Assembly (NCBI RefSeq): GCF_031456275.1
Contig: NZ_JAVDUI010000001.1
Location: forward strand, 1,508,965 to 1,572,964
Direction: 5' to 3'
Source of the DNA: Falsarthrobacter nasiphocae
GTDB taxonomy: Bacteria; Actinomycetota; Actinomycetes; Actinomycetales; Micrococcaceae
Length of the DNA: 64,000 nucleotides
Both the position numbers and the translations under genes were made by a program. Position 1 is the first letter of the stretch. Every line of letters starts with the position of its first letter. Under the pieces are notes generated by a model. It was given only the letters and a program-made list of their open reading frames with translations. It searched no databases and was not told where the DNA came from. Below are positions 25,955 through 35,359 of this stretch, piece after piece.

Positions 25955-25964
25955 CTGCGTGCGC

Positions 25965-26621
25965 CTACGGCTGAGGGGGCGTGTGGAGGCGGGTCGTCTC
26001 GTCGCAGGCGGAGATCATCTCCTCGTCATGGGTGGCGACGACGACGCTGGCGCCGCGCTCTGCCGCCGTCCGGAGGAGGCGGATGACCGTGGCGCGGTTC
26101 TCGGGGTCCAGGCTCGCGGTGGGCTCGTCCGCGAAGAGGTACGCCGCATCCTTGATGGGGGCGCGGGCGATGCTCACGCGCTGCTTCTCGCCGCCGCTCA
26201 GGGTGCTGACGAGCGCGTCCTGGCGCCCCTCCAGTCCCACGAGGCGCAGGGTCTCCGCGAGTTTCTCGGCGAGGGCGGCGGTGGGGGCCTTCTTCTTGTC
26301 GGAGAGGAAGACGTTCTGGAGAACCGTCCAGTCCGGGACGAGGCCGTAGTCCTGGAAGACGAACGCGGCTCGGTCCCGCCAGAACTGGAGTTTCCGGGCC
26401 TCCCTCCACCCGGAGGTGTCCTTGCCGTCCACGCTCACGGTGCCCTGTGTGGGCTTGAGGAGGAGGCCGAGGCAATTGAGGAGCGTCGTCTTGCCGGAGC
26501 CGCTGGCCCCGATGAGCCCGTGGATGCGCCCGGAGGGGAAGGCGAGCGGCGGGGCGGTGAGGGTGGTTCGGCCGCCCTGCTGCATGGTCAGGGCCGAGGA
26601 CTCGATGAGGGGCTGGGCCAT
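25965..26621 (-). CDS. ABC transporter ATP-binding protein
   Basis: A 218-aa ATPase of the LolD/MacB-like class. Walker A is GASGSGKTT (about residues 38-46), the signature LSGGEKQR, Walker B YLFADEP and the switch His in VVATHDEE. ATG 26621; the longer open frame upstream overlaps the permease gene. It directly follows the gene at 26624-28573 (2-bp gap) and is its energising partner. Small ATPases of this type power FtsX-like or MacB-like exporters and bacteriocin/peptide resistance pumps. Confidence 0.92.
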   Translation of the reverse strand: MAQPLIESSALTMQQGGRTTLTAPPLAFPSGRIHGLIGASGSGKTTLLNCLGLLLKPTQGTVSVDGKDTSGWREARKLQFWRDRAAFVFQDYGLVPDWTVLQNVFLSDKKKAPTAALAEKLAETLRLVGLEGRQDALVSTLSGGEKQRVSIARAPIKDAAYLFADEPTASLDPENRATVIRLLRTAAERGASVVVATHDEEMISACDETTRLHTPPQP

Positions 26622-26623
26622 GG

Positions 26624-28573
26624 TCAGGCCTTTCGTGCGAGGGTGTGGCGGAAGACGGACTGGGCGGCGGCGAGGTGGGCCGGCACGGTGACGGCCGCGA
26701 ACACGAGCACGGCCAGCAGGGCCGCCCACGCGAACGGGGTGTCGAGTGCCGCATGGACGGCGAAGGCGAGGCCGGCGCAGAGGATGCCCACGAGCGCCTC
26801 GGTGACGAAGCGCTGCCGGAGTACAGCGGTCCAGGCGGCACCGCCGATGCGCCGGGGGAAGAGCCGGTCCCGGTCCAGGAGGCAGTGAACGCGCGCCGAG
26901 AGGACGGTCCCCGCGATGAGAGCGAGGAGGATCAGGGCGAGGGCGAACGCTCGGTTGGCGGCCTTGTACGCCTCGCTCTGGCTGCGCTCGAGCCCCTGGT
27001 CCGCGACGCGGTCCACGGAGAGCACGTACGGCTGGAGCCCGTGCTTCTCGATTCCTGTCAGGGCGGACTGGGCGTCCATGAAGACCAGCCCGGACTGGGA
27101 GATGATCGAGCCGATGAAGCTCGGGTTGAAGACGTCGGGAATCGAGTCCACGGTGAGCAGGAGCGGCCGCTGTGCGGTGACGAGCGTGGCGTTCCCTGTC
27201 CCGCTGACCGCAGCGACGGGGCGGGGCACGGCGGGGTCCACGGTCAGGTAGCTGATGCCGCTGGCGCCCCGGCTCGTGCCGCGGACCCACAGTGCCAGAG
27301 AGTTGGCGAGGTCCTTCGAGCTCTGAGGTCCGAGGGTGTCCGGGCTGGCGGGAATGAAGCGGGCGCCAGTCTCCCGGGAGACCCTGTTGAGGTAGGCGCG
27401 GTTGACGATGAAGACGCCGTCGTGCTGGCCGAGGCCGCCTTCGTCGGTGACGGTGGGCGGCACGGACGTGGACAGGAGGGCCTTGCCCGCCTTGTCCTGC
27501 TCGCCGGTGAACGCTGCGACATCCCCCATGATCTCCTGGAACAATTCCTCAGATTCGAAAGCGACTCGGAGGCTCACGCTCTCGCCCATGACCCGCCATT
27601 GGGCGTTCTGGGCGGACATCCCCGCGGCCGTGGCGATGGACGTGGCTGTGCTGGGCAGGGTGAGCGCCACGAGCAGGACGGAGGCGGCCTTGACGAGCCC
27701 TCCGACGGCCGCGTGACCGCTCACGGGAGGGCGACGGGAGGCGATGATGGCCAGGCTCGGCCGCGTCAGGGCCCCGACGAGCAAGAGGGACGCAGCCGTG
27801 GCGACAGCGACCCCGCACAGCGTGACCGCCGCAGGTGCGGCGAAGGAGGCCAAGGCGCCTTGTCCCCGCAGCAGCCCGACGAGAAGCGCAGCGATGGCCA
27901 TTCCCGCGAGTGCCGGGACGGCGGCGAGGCGCGCGAACACCTGAAAGTCTTCACGAAGGATTCGAGAGGGCGGCATGCCTCCAGCCATTCGGAAGGCACG
28001 GGAGGCCGAGCGGTGCATGGACCAGCTGACGGCGCAGAGAATCATGACGAGAAAAGCCGCAGCGAGGGCTGATCCGTAGCCATTGTCGAGAATAGTGCCG
28101 AAAACGAGGAGCGGCGTCGAGGGCGTTTGAACGGAGACGGTGATTCCGTTGTCTCTCATCCAGGAGGTGAGGTCGGCTAACTGCGCCTCGTCCAGCCTGG
28201 CGAGATAGGTGCCATCCAGGTTGGCCGTCCCCAATTGCGTAACAGGGTGAACGTCGCCGTGGAAGGTGCGGTCGTACCACGGGATGGGCCCGTCGGCCGG
28301 GCCTGAACCGGTCAGCCGGTACAGCGAGCGCCCGTGCATGAAGTCCTGCGGGTCCGGGACGGACTTGGCGATCCACTGGCCCTCGGCCACCGGTACGTTG
28401 AGACCGGCGAGGATTTCCTCGCGTGAAAGCGGTGACTTCTTGACCGAGACGCCGAGGACGTGCTGGGCGCCGAGCGGGAGATGGGAATCCCGGCTCTTGA
28501 CGTAGGCATCCGAAACGAGAAGCGCGAAGCCGACGAGCAGGAAGACTGACAGGCGGACGATCGTCTTGAGCAC
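26624..28573 (-). CDS. ABC permease, DUF1430/bacteriocin-associated membrane protein-like
   Basis: A 649-aa membrane protein with one N-terminal transmembrane helix (about 5-22), a long extracytoplasmic segment, three or four helices in the middle (about 160-330), a second large soluble segment and a C-terminal group of helices (about 540-640). This FtsX-like layout with an adjacent 218-aa ATPase resembles the 'bacteriocin-associated integral membrane protein' group. Exact family membership is not certain. GTG start at 28573 with little Shine-Dalgarno. No bacteriocin precursor gene was found nearby. A divergent 128-bp gap separates it from menD. Confidence 0.65.
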   Translation of the reverse strand: MLKTIVRLSVFLLVGFALLVSDAYVKSRDSHLPLGAQHVLGVSVKKSPLSREEILAGLNVPVAEGQWIAKSVPDPQDFMHGRSLYRLTGSGPADGPIPWYDRTFHGDVHPVTQLGTANLDGTYLARLDEAQLADLTSWMRDNGITVSVQTPSTPLLVFGTILDNGYGSALAAAFLVMILCAVSWSMHRSASRAFRMAGGMPPSRILREDFQVFARLAAVPALAGMAIAALLVGLLRGQGALASFAAPAAVTLCGVAVATAASLLLVGALTRPSLAIIASRRPPVSGHAAVGGLVKAASVLLVALTLPSTATSIATAAGMSAQNAQWRVMGESVSLRVAFESEELFQEIMGDVAAFTGEQDKAGKALLSTSVPPTVTDEGGLGQHDGVFIVNRAYLNRVSRETGARFIPASPDTLGPQSSKDLANSLALWVRGTSRGASGISYLTVDPAVPRPVAAVSGTGNATLVTAQRPLLLTVDSIPDVFNPSFIGSIISQSGLVFMDAQSALTGIEKHGLQPYVLSVDRVADQGLERSQSEAYKAANRAFALALILLALIAGTVLSARVHCLLDRDRLFPRRIGGAAWTAVLRQRFVTEALVGILCAGLAFAVHAALDTPFAWAALLAVLVFAAVTVPAHLAAAQSVFRHTLARKA

Positions 28574-28701
28574 GCTCTATTACTACAACGTTCGTGATTG
28601 CCGTGACAAGTCCCTGCCTTGACGGCGCCGAGTCCAGCCCAGGTTAGTCTCGCGCTCGGGGGCCTCGTGCCGCCGCCGGGTGCCGGGGATAGGCTGGACG
28701 C

Positions 28702-30522
28702 GTGGCAGCCTTGAACGCACTCGACACGGCCCGGACCCTCCTCCTCGACCTCATTGACGGCGGCGTGCGCGACGCCGTTCTCGCCGCGGGCTCCCGCAGC
28801 GCCCCGTTCGCCTACGCCCTCGCTGAGCTCGAGGCCCGCGGCCTCATCCGCGTCCACGTCCGCGCGGACGAGCGGGTGGCCGGCTTCACGGCCCTCGGCC
28901 TGAGCCTCGCCACTCACCGCCCGGTCCCTGTCATGACGACGTCGGGCACCGCCGTCGGCGAGCTCCTGCCCGCCGTCATGGAGGCCGCCCACGCGGGCGT
29001 GCGCCTCCTCGTCCTCTCGGCGGACCGCCCCGAGGAGCTGCGCGGCACCGGCGCCAACCAGACCACGCGCCAGGCGGGCCTCTACCCGCTCCATGCGCGG
29101 GCGAGCATCGAGCTCGAGGCCGAGCCCGAGGACGCTCATGTTGTCGCCGAGGCCGTCCGGGCGGCGCTCGCGGCCGCGGCCGGCACGGCCACCGATCCTG
29201 CCGGACCGGTCCAGCTCAACGTGTCCTTCCGGGACCCGCTCGCCCCGGCCCCGGGCTGGGCCGCGGACGGGTCTGACCTCAGTCCGGCGCTCGCGGAGCG
29301 GCTCCGGCGCACGGCGGAGGCCCACCCGGACGGGGTCCTGGACGCCGTCGTCGTGGAGGACACCAGTTCAGACCAAGGGGGGCCGGAGGCCGGCCGCCGG
29401 GCTCAGGCCCAGGTCCCCGCTCGCGCCGCAGGCGAGGGGCAGAACGCGGGGGAGACTGCCACGGACGTCGCAGGCCCGGAACTCGCGGTCTCCGCGGAGC
29501 CCCGCAACACCGCGGTCCTCGCGGGGCACGGCGCGGGGGAGCAGGCCGCGTTCTTCGCCGCCCGCCTGGGCCTGCCGCTGCTCGCCGAGCCGAGCTCCAA
29601 TGCGCGCTTCGGCCCGTCCGCCATTCAGGCGCCCCGCCTCGTCCTCGGCGAGTTCGCGGAGCGGGTCGAGCGCGTCGTCGTCTTCGGCCGCCCCACCCTC
29701 TCCCGGCCGCTCGCGCGCCTCATGGCCCGCACGGATGTCGAGCGCCTCCTCTACGCGCCGCAGCCGCCGGCCTGGTTCGAGCAGAGGCGCCGCACAGACC
29801 GCCTCGTCACCGACCTCGCCGAGCTCGAGCGCGCCGCCGGGCCCGCCCCCGAGGGCTGGCTCGCCGCCTGGCAGGAGGCCGGGGCGGACGCCGAGGCCGC
29901 CATCCACGGCCTCCTCGCCTCGGAGGAGGAGCACGTGTCCGGCCTGCATGTCGCGGACGCGGTGTGGGAGGCCTCGGACGGGAACCTCGTCCTGGGCGCC
30001 TCGAACCCCATCCGGGACGTGGACCTCGTGGCCTCGCCGGGCTGGCACCCCATCGACGTGTACGCCAACCGGGGTCTCGCCGGCATCGACGGCACGGTCT
30101 CCACGGCCCTCGGCATCGCGCTCGGCTCCGGCATCCCCTCGCGCGTCCTCGTGGGGGACGTGACCTTCCTGCACGACGCCGGGGCGCTCCAGTCCGCACC
30201 CGGCGAGGCCCGGCCGGATCTGCAGATTGTGGTGCTCAACGACGGTGGCGGACGCATCTTCGGGCTCCTGGATCACGGCGCCGTGGGGCGGGACAACGCC
30301 GCCGCAGGCTCCGTCGTCGAGCGCTTCTTCGCGACCCCGCACACGGTGGACATCGCTGCGCTCTGCCGTGCGTACGGAGTGGAGCACCGCGAGGTGCGGC
30401 ACGCGGAGGAGCTCTTCGAAGCCCTGGACGGGCAGCCGCGCGGGGTGAGCGTCGTGGAGGTCAGGGTGGACGCGGAGCGCGCCGCAGACATGAACGGGGC
30501 CGTCCTCGAGGCTCTCGCCTAG
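28702..30522 (+). CDS. menD: SEPHCHC synthase
   Basis: ThDP-dependent enzyme that joins 2-oxoglutarate and isochorismate in menaquinone synthesis. 606 aa, a little long owing to an insertion near residues 200-260 rich in Gln, Ala and Gly. N-terminal family signatures: DAVLAAGSRSAPFAYAL, RVHVRADERVAGFTALGL, TTSGTAVGELLPAVMEA and the substrate loop RGTGANQTTRQAGLY. The C-terminal ThDP/Mg site reads GVSVVEVRV after VVLNDGGGRIFGLLD. GTG start 28702. It is transcribed alone. Confidence 0.94.
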   Translation: MAALNALDTARTLLLDLIDGGVRDAVLAAGSRSAPFAYALAELEARGLIRVHVRADERVAGFTALGLSLATHRPVPVMTTSGTAVGELLPAVMEAAHAGVRLLVLSADRPEELRGTGANQTTRQAGLYPLHARASIELEAEPEDAHVVAEAVRAALAAAAGTATDPAGPVQLNVSFRDPLAPAPGWAADGSDLSPALAERLRRTAEAHPDGVLDAVVVEDTSSDQGGPEAGRRAQAQVPARAAGEGQNAGETATDVAGPELAVSAEPRNTAVLAGHGAGEQAAFFAARLGLPLLAEPSSNARFGPSAIQAPRLVLGEFAERVERVVVFGRPTLSRPLARLMARTDVERLLYAPQPPAWFEQRRRTDRLVTDLAELERAAGPAPEGWLAAWQEAGADAEAAIHGLLASEEEHVSGLHVADAVWEASDGNLVLGASNPIRDVDLVASPGWHPIDVYANRGLAGIDGTVSTALGIALGSGIPSRVLVGDVTFLHDAGALQSAPGEARPDLQIVVLNDGGGRIFGLLDHGAVGRDNAAAGSVVERFFATPHTVDIAALCRAYGVEHREVRHAEELFEALDGQPRGVSVVEVRVDAERAADMNGAVLEALA

Positions 30523-30612
30523 GACGGCCCCGGTCAGGGTGTCGCGGTGGGGCAGCGCGCCCCGGTCGGTGTGGGGGCCCGTGCGCCGGACTGACCGGCG
30601 GCCCCGCTCGAG

Positions 30613-31386
30613 TCAGACCTCGACGTGGTTCGGGTTGAGCACGCGAGCCAGGAAGTCCTGCGTGCGCTGGTGCTGCGGGTTGCCGATGACCTCGGCGGAG
30701 GGCCCGCGCTCGACGACGACGCCCTTGTCCATGAAGACGACCTCGTCCGCGACCTCGCGGGCAAAGCCCATCTCGTGGGTCACGACGAGCATCGTCATGC
30801 CGTCGTTGGCGAGGCGGCGCATGATCGCGAGGACGTCGCCCACCGTCTCCGGGTCGAGGGCGGACGTCGGCTCGTCGAAGAGCATGAGCTCGGGCTCCAT
30901 GGACAGCGCCCGGGCGATGGCGACGCGCTGCTGCTGGCCGCCCGAGAGCTGCGCCGGGTAGCGGTCCGCGAGGTCGCCGAGGCCGACGCGCTCGAGGTGG
31001 CCGCGGGCGGTCTTCTCGGCCTCCGCCTTGGAGCGCTTGAGCACCTTGATGGGGGACACCGTGCAGTTCTCGAGGACGCTCAAATGCGGGAAGAGGTTGA
31101 AGTGCTGGAACACCATGCCCACGCGGCGGCGCATCGCGTCCAAATCGACGTCGGGGTCCGTCGCCTCGAAGCCGCCCACGTGGATGGTGCCCTCGGTGGG
31201 GGTCTCGAGGAGGTTGACGCACCGCAGGAGCGTTGACTTTCCAGAGCCGGAGGGGCCAATAAGGCAGACGACCTGTCCGGGCTCGACGGTGAGGTCAATG
31301 CCCTTGAGGACGTGGTTCTGGCCGTAGTGCTTGTGCAGGCCGACGATGCTGACGCCAGCAGCGCGGGGTGTCTGAGTCTGATCCAT
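30613..31386 (-). CDS. Polar amino-acid ABC transporter ATP-binding protein
   Basis: A 257-aa GlnQ/HisP-type ATPase. Walker [14 protein letters not shown] (about residues 39-51), signature [15 protein letters not shown], Walker [14 protein letters not shown], and switch His in [22 protein letters not shown]. It is the last gene of a three-gene uptake operon (binding protein, permease, ATPase) read on the minus strand; 10 bp separate it from the permease. The high similarity pattern to GlnQ indicates amino-acid import. Confidence 0.94.
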   Translation of the reverse strand: MDQTQTPRAAGVSIVGLHKHYGQNHVLKGIDLTVEPGQVVCLIGPSGSGKSTLLRCVNLLETPTEGTIHVGGFEATDPDVDLDAMRRRVGMVFQHFNLFPHLSVLENCTVSPIKVLKRSKAEAEKTARGHLERVGLGDLADRYPAQLSGGQQQRVAIARALSMEPELMLFDEPTSALDPETVGDVLAIMRRLANDGMTMLVVTHEMGFAREVADEVVFMDKGVVVERGPSAEVIGNPQHQRTQDFLARVLNPNHVEV

Positions 31387-31396
31387 CGCGAGTCTC

Positions 31397-32188
31397 CTAG
31401 CGCTTCGTCTTGGCGGCGTTGGCTTCGAGGCGGCGCACCACGAACCCGAGGGGGATCGTGATGACGAGGTAGAGGGCGCCGGCGAGCACGAGGGACGTCA
31501 GGCCCATGTTGGGCAGCTGGAGCCCGTCCTGGCCCATCTTCGTCAGCTCGAACTGGCTAGCGCTCATGCCGATGATGTAGACGAGGGAGGTGTCCTTCGT
31601 CAGGACGACGAACTCGTTCATGAGCGGCGGCAGGACGATCCTGAATGCCTGCGGGATGATGATGCTCGTCATGGCGCGCCAGGACGGCATGCCGAGCGAG
31701 CGCGCGGCCTCCATCTGGCCCGCGGGGACGGCCTGGAGGCCGGCGCGCAGCGTCTCCGCGACGTACGCGGCGGACACGAGGCCGAGGGCGATGGTCACCG
31801 AGGCGATGAGGTCGAACCGGATCTCGAAGGCGAGGGGGATGCCAATGCCGACGGCGGCGAAGACCAGCAGGGCCGGGACGCCGCGGAAGAACTCGATGTA
31901 GATCGTCGCGATCCACCGCCACACGGGGACGCTGCTCATCTTCATGAGCGCCAGAAGCAGGCCCAGGAGGGAACCGGCGATGAACGCGCACACCGTGTAG
32001 ATGATGGTGTTGCGCAGGGCGATCGTGATGATGTCCGGGAAGAGGACCTTGGCGGCCTCGACATTGAAGAACGAGGCGCCGATCTGCTTCCAGTCAGCCG
32101 CGAGGGCGACGGCGACGACGATCGCGGCGAGGAGCGCGTACTGCGCCCAGCGCCAGTAGCGCGCGCGGGTGCGGGCTGAGAGGGCCAT
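31397..32188 (-). CDS. Polar amino-acid ABC transporter permease
   Basis: A 263-aa HisM/GlnP-type permease with five or six transmembrane helices. The EAA-type loop is visible as [36 protein letters not shown], contacting the ATPase. Other family features are [12 protein letters not shown] and [11 protein letters not shown]. It sits between the binding protein and ATPase genes. ATG 32188 with Shine-Dalgarno aggaac. A single permease probably acts as a homodimer. Confidence 0.93.
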   Translation of the reverse strand: MALSARTRARYWRWAQYALLAAIVVAVALAADWKQIGASFFNVEAAKVLFPDIITIALRNTIIYTVCAFIAGSLLGLLLALMKMSSVPVWRWIATIYIEFFRGVPALLVFAAVGIGIPLAFEIRFDLIASVTIALGLVSAAYVAETLRAGLQAVPAGQMEAARSLGMPSWRAMTSIIIPQAFRIVLPPLMNEFVVLTKDTSLVYIIGMSASQFELTKMGQDGLQLPNMGLTSLVLAGALYLVITIPLGFVVRRLEANAAKTKR

Positions 32189-32282
32189 GAGGTGTTCCTG
32201 CTTCTCCTGTGAGGTGGGTGGAGCGGGTGGGACTGTACTTTACAGCGCCCGGCGGGCGGGCTGAACCCGTGTCCAGGCGGGG

Positions 32283-33074
32283 TCAGGAGCCTGCGCCGAA
32301 CCAGCGCTTCTTGGACTCAGCGAGGCGCCCGGAGGACTCGTAGCGCTTGAGGCTCTCGTTGACGGCCTTGAGGAGAGGCTCGTTGCCCTTCTTGAGGGCG
32401 ATCCCGAGCGTCTCGCCGGTCTCGTACTCCTCGATGAAGTGCAGGGGCGAGCCCTCGCCTGCGGTGTACCCGAGGACGGACCGGTTGCCGATGGCCCCGT
32501 GGACCTGTCCGCTCTGGAGGCCCTGGATGAGCGTGCCGGTGTCCTTGAAGATCGTGGCGTCCACGCCCTTCTCCTCCGCGAAGTCGGCGCCCGTGGTGCC
32601 GGCGACCACGCCGATCTTGACCTTCTTGGCCTCGGCGAGGTTCTTCACGGGCGAGGACTTGGGGACCATGAGGCCCAGGTTGTCCGAGTAGTACGGCGTG
32701 GAGAACGCCATCTTCGTCTTCCGGGCGTCGGTCATGGAGATGGAGCTGATGGCCACGTCGCAGTCGTTGGCGTTGAGCGCGGACGCGGACTGGATCTGCT
32801 CGAAGGGCGTGACGATGACGTCCTTCTCCACCTTGAGGTCCGCGGCGATCGCGTCGGCGAGCTCCATGTCGAACCCGGTGATCTCCCGCTGGGCGTTCAT
32901 GAACTCGAACGGCGCGTACGGCATGTCCGCGCAGACGGTGAGCTTGGACGAGTCCTTGAGAGCGTAGGGGTTCTCCGGGGTGGCTTCCACGTTGGTGGAG
33001 TGGCAGGCCGTGAGGACGAGCCCGCTCAGGACGGCGAGGGCTGCGGCTCGTGCGGCGAGCGGCTTCGAGATCAT
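32283..33074 (-). CDS. Amino-acid ABC transporter substrate-binding lipoprotein
   Basis: A 263-aa family-3 solute-binding protein. The N-terminal signal ends in a lipobox LTAC (about residues 21-24), so the mature protein is anchored to the membrane. Core family segments are KLTVCADMPYAPFEF, ITGFDMELADAIAADL, DVAISSISMTDARKTKMAFSTPYY and the C-terminal LKRYESSGRLAESKKRWFG. It is first gene of the operon. The substrate is a polar amino acid; specificity cannot be decided from the sequence. Confidence 0.93.
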   Translation of the reverse strand: MISKPLAARAAALAVLSGLVLTACHSTNVEATPENPYALKDSSKLTVCADMPYAPFEFMNAQREITGFDMELADAIAADLKVEKDVIVTPFEQIQSASALNANDCDVAISSISMTDARKTKMAFSTPYYSDNLGLMVPKSSPVKNLAEAKKVKIGVVAGTTGADFAEEKGVDATIFKDTGTLIQGLQSGQVHGAIGNRSVLGYTAGEGSPLHFIEEYETGETLGIALKKGNEPLLKAVNESLKRYESSGRLAESKKRWFGAGS

Positions 33075-33148
33075 GGGGGTCTCCGTTCAGGCGGCCTCAT
33101 GGAGGGGCGCGCTGCGGGTGCGGCCCCGGGGAACCTCCAGAGTACCCG

Positions 33149-34498
33149 TCAGATTCGGGTGGAGGGCCTCTCGAGGCCGAAGGCGTCCAGAACGGGCCGC
33201 ATCTTGGCCCAGGACTCGAGGAGCTCCGATTCGGGATCGGACCCCGCGACGATCCCGCACCCGCCGAAGACCCGTGCAGAGACGGGGGAGTCGAGGACGG
33301 TGCCCCGGAGGGCGATGCCGAACTCGCCGTTGCCTGCCGCGTCCACCCAGCCGACGGGCCCCGCGTAGTGCCCGCGGTCCATGCGCTCGAGCTCCCGGAT
33401 GATGAGGGAGGCGACGAGCCGCGGCGTCCCGCACACCGCCGCGGTGGGGTGGACCGCCTCCGCGAGGTCCAGGGCGGACGGCGCCCGGCCGTCGTCGCCC
33501 ACCTTGACGGAGACGTCCGAGGCGAGGTGCCAGACGTTGGGGAGCTCGAGGACGAAGGGCTCGGAGTCGTGGACGAGCTCGGGCGCGAAGGGCGCGAGCT
33601 CGGACACGAGTGACTCGATGGCGAGGCGGTGCTCGTGAACCTGCTTCGCCGAGCCGAGGAACTCGGCGCGGGCGTCGTCGATCGTCGCGTCCGGCCGGGC
33701 CTGGCGGTCGATCGTTCCCGCGAGGACGCGCGCCTGGACGTGGCCGTCGATGACGCGGATGAGCATCTCGGGCGTCGCCCCGATGAGGCCGTCGACCGAG
33801 TACGTCCAGCAGGAGTCGTAGGCCCGGGCGAGGCGGCGGGTCAGCTCGGACCGGGAGATCGGCGACTCGGTGCGCACGACGACGTCCCGGGCCATGACGA
33901 TCTTCGTCACCTCGCGCTGGTTGATCGTGGACACCCCGGTGGCGACGGCCGCCACCCATTCGTCCTCGCCGAGCGCCCCGGGCGTCACGGCGTCCGCGGC
34001 GGAGCGCTCCCGGTCCGGCTCCCGCAGGGCTGCGAGGCGGACGGCCTCGGCGTGCGCGAGCTCCGGTGTCAGTTCCTCGGACGGGTCGGTGGAGAGGATG
34101 GTCAGCCAGGGGCGGACGCTCTCGCCGTGCGTCCTCGAGAAGGAGGCTTCCGGGTGGCCGACGACGACCCGCGGGACGATGAGCTCGCTGGCGACGGGGG
34201 AGCGCTTGGAGTACGTGATCTTGGCGAACGCGAAGGCGCCCGAACCGGCGAGGCCGGGGGCCTGGCCCGCGCCGCCCGTGGCCGCGCGGAACTGCGCCTG
34301 CAGGTCGGCGAAACGTCCGGGACCTGTGGCCGTGAAGCGGGCCGTCTCGCCGAGGCCCACGAAGCCGCGTCCCTCCCGGATCCACGCCAATGCGCCCGCC
34401 ACGGCGGTCAGCGGACCGAGCGTTCCCGCGGTGAGCCCCAGCTCTTCGGCGGTCCCTGCAGACAGGGGAACGGTCAGGGAAGAGAGGGGAGGGGCCAT
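33149..34498 (-). CDS. menF: Isochorismate synthase
   Basis: A 449-aa chorismate-utilising enzyme that forms isochorismate, the first step of menaquinone (or siderophore) synthesis. Family blocks: INQREVTKIVMARDV, RAYDSCWTYSVDGLIGATPEML, VLAGTIDRQ, LGSAKQVHEHRLAIESLV, LHPTAAVCGTP-type motif (AVHPTAAVCGTPR) and the C-terminal GYGG-like ARVFGGCGIVAGSDPESELLESWAK. Start ATG 34498; the open frame continues upstream without homology. It is divergent from menG, with the two starts only 66 bp apart, so one regulatory region serves both directions. entC is the alternative name, but the surrounding genes favour menF. Confidence 0.9.
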   Translation of the reverse strand: MAPPLSSLTVPLSAGTAEELGLTAGTLGPLTAVAGALAWIREGRGFVGLGETARFTATGPGRFADLQAQFRAATGGAGQAPGLAGSGAFAFAKITYSKRSPVASELIVPRVVVGHPEASFSRTHGESVRPWLTILSTDPSEELTPELAHAEAVRLAALREPDRERSAADAVTPGALGEDEWVAAVATGVSTINQREVTKIVMARDVVVRTESPISRSELTRRLARAYDSCWTYSVDGLIGATPEMLIRVIDGHVQARVLAGTIDRQARPDATIDDARAEFLGSAKQVHEHRLAIESLVSELAPFAPELVHDSEPFVLELPNVWHLASDVSVKVGDDGRAPSALDLAEAVHPTAAVCGTPRLVASLIIRELERMDRGHYAGPVGWVDAAGNGEFGIALRGTVLDSPVSARVFGGCGIVAGSDPESELLESWAKMRPVLDAFGLERPSTRI

Positions 34499-34564
34499 GC
34501 GGTCCAGTCTATCGCTCGCCGAGCGGAACGGGCGGGCGGCTGACAGTGGAAGAATGGAGGAGTG

Positions 34565-35359
34565 ATGACTACTCCCCAGGGCCCTGACCGCACCTCTCCG
34601 CGCACAGCGGGGATGGACAAGAACCCCGCCGAGGTCGCCTCGATGTTCGACCAGGTGGCGCCTCGGTACGACCTGCTCAATGACATCCTCGCCCTCGGGC
34701 AGACGCGGGGCTGGCGGCGCGCGACCGTTGCCGCCGTGGACGCCCGCCCGGGTGAGCGGGTCCTGGATCTCGCCGCCGGCACCGGCACGTCCAGCGAGCC
34801 CTACGCCGACGCCGGGATCGAGGTCGTCGCGGGCGACATCTCCGAGGGCATGCTCGCGGTAGGCCGGGAACGGCGCCCGGACATCGAGTTCGTCTACGCG
34901 GACGCGCTCGACCTGCCGTTCGAGGACGAGTCCTTCGACGTCGTCACCATCTCCTACGGCCTGCGCAACGTGCAGGACACGAGCCGGGCACTCGCCGAGA
35001 TGCTCCGCGTGCTCAAGCCGGGCGGCCGCGTCGTCGTCGCCGAATTCTCCCGCCCGGTCAACCCCCTCTTCCGCACCGTCTACATCGAATACCTCATGCG
35101 GGCGCTGCCTGCCGTGGCGCGCGCCGTCTCGCCGAACCCGGACGCGTACGTCTACCTCGCGGACACGATCCGCGAGTGGCCCGGCCAGGAGGAGCTCGCT
35201 CAGGAGTTCGCGGAGGCGGGCTTCCAGGACGTCGAATACCGCAACCTGACCGGAGGCATCGTCGCCCTCCACCGCGCCGTCAAGCCAGCGCAGACGGGAC
35301 CGGGCGCGCCGACGCCGGCTGAGCGTCTGCGGCGCCGGGCGGCCCGGGCCGCGTACTGA
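34565..35359 (+). CDS. menG: Demethylmenaquinone methyltransferase
   Basis: SAM-dependent C-methyltransferase of the UbiE/MenG family; 264 aa. SAM motif I is [12 protein letters not shown] (about 70-81); family signatures are [22 protein letters not shown] near the N-terminus and [26 protein letters not shown]. Shine-Dalgarno ggagga lies just before ATG 34565. Its TGA shares a base with the ATG of the next gene, a flavin-dependent reductase, so the last two steps of menaquinone maturation are coupled. Confidence 0.95.
   Translation: MTTPQGPDRTSPRTAGMDKNPAEVASMFDQVAPRYDLLNDILALGQTRGWRRATVAAVDARPGERVLDLAAGTGTSSEPYADAGIEVVAGDISEGMLAVGRERRPDIEFVYADALDLPFEDESFDVVTISYGLRNVQDTSRALAEMLRVLKPGGRVVVAEFSRPVNPLFRTVYIEYLMRALPAVARAVSPNPDAYVYLADTIREWPGQEELAQEFAEAGFQDVEYRNLTGGIVALHRAVKPAQTGPGAPTPAERLRRRAARAAY

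Noticed and set aside
30523-30612. Possible terminator between menD and the amino-acid ABC ATPase (ccggtcag near 30531 against ctgaccgg near 30591)
   Set aside because: The arms are only 8 bp with about 50 nt between them; pairing could be chance in this GC-rich gap.
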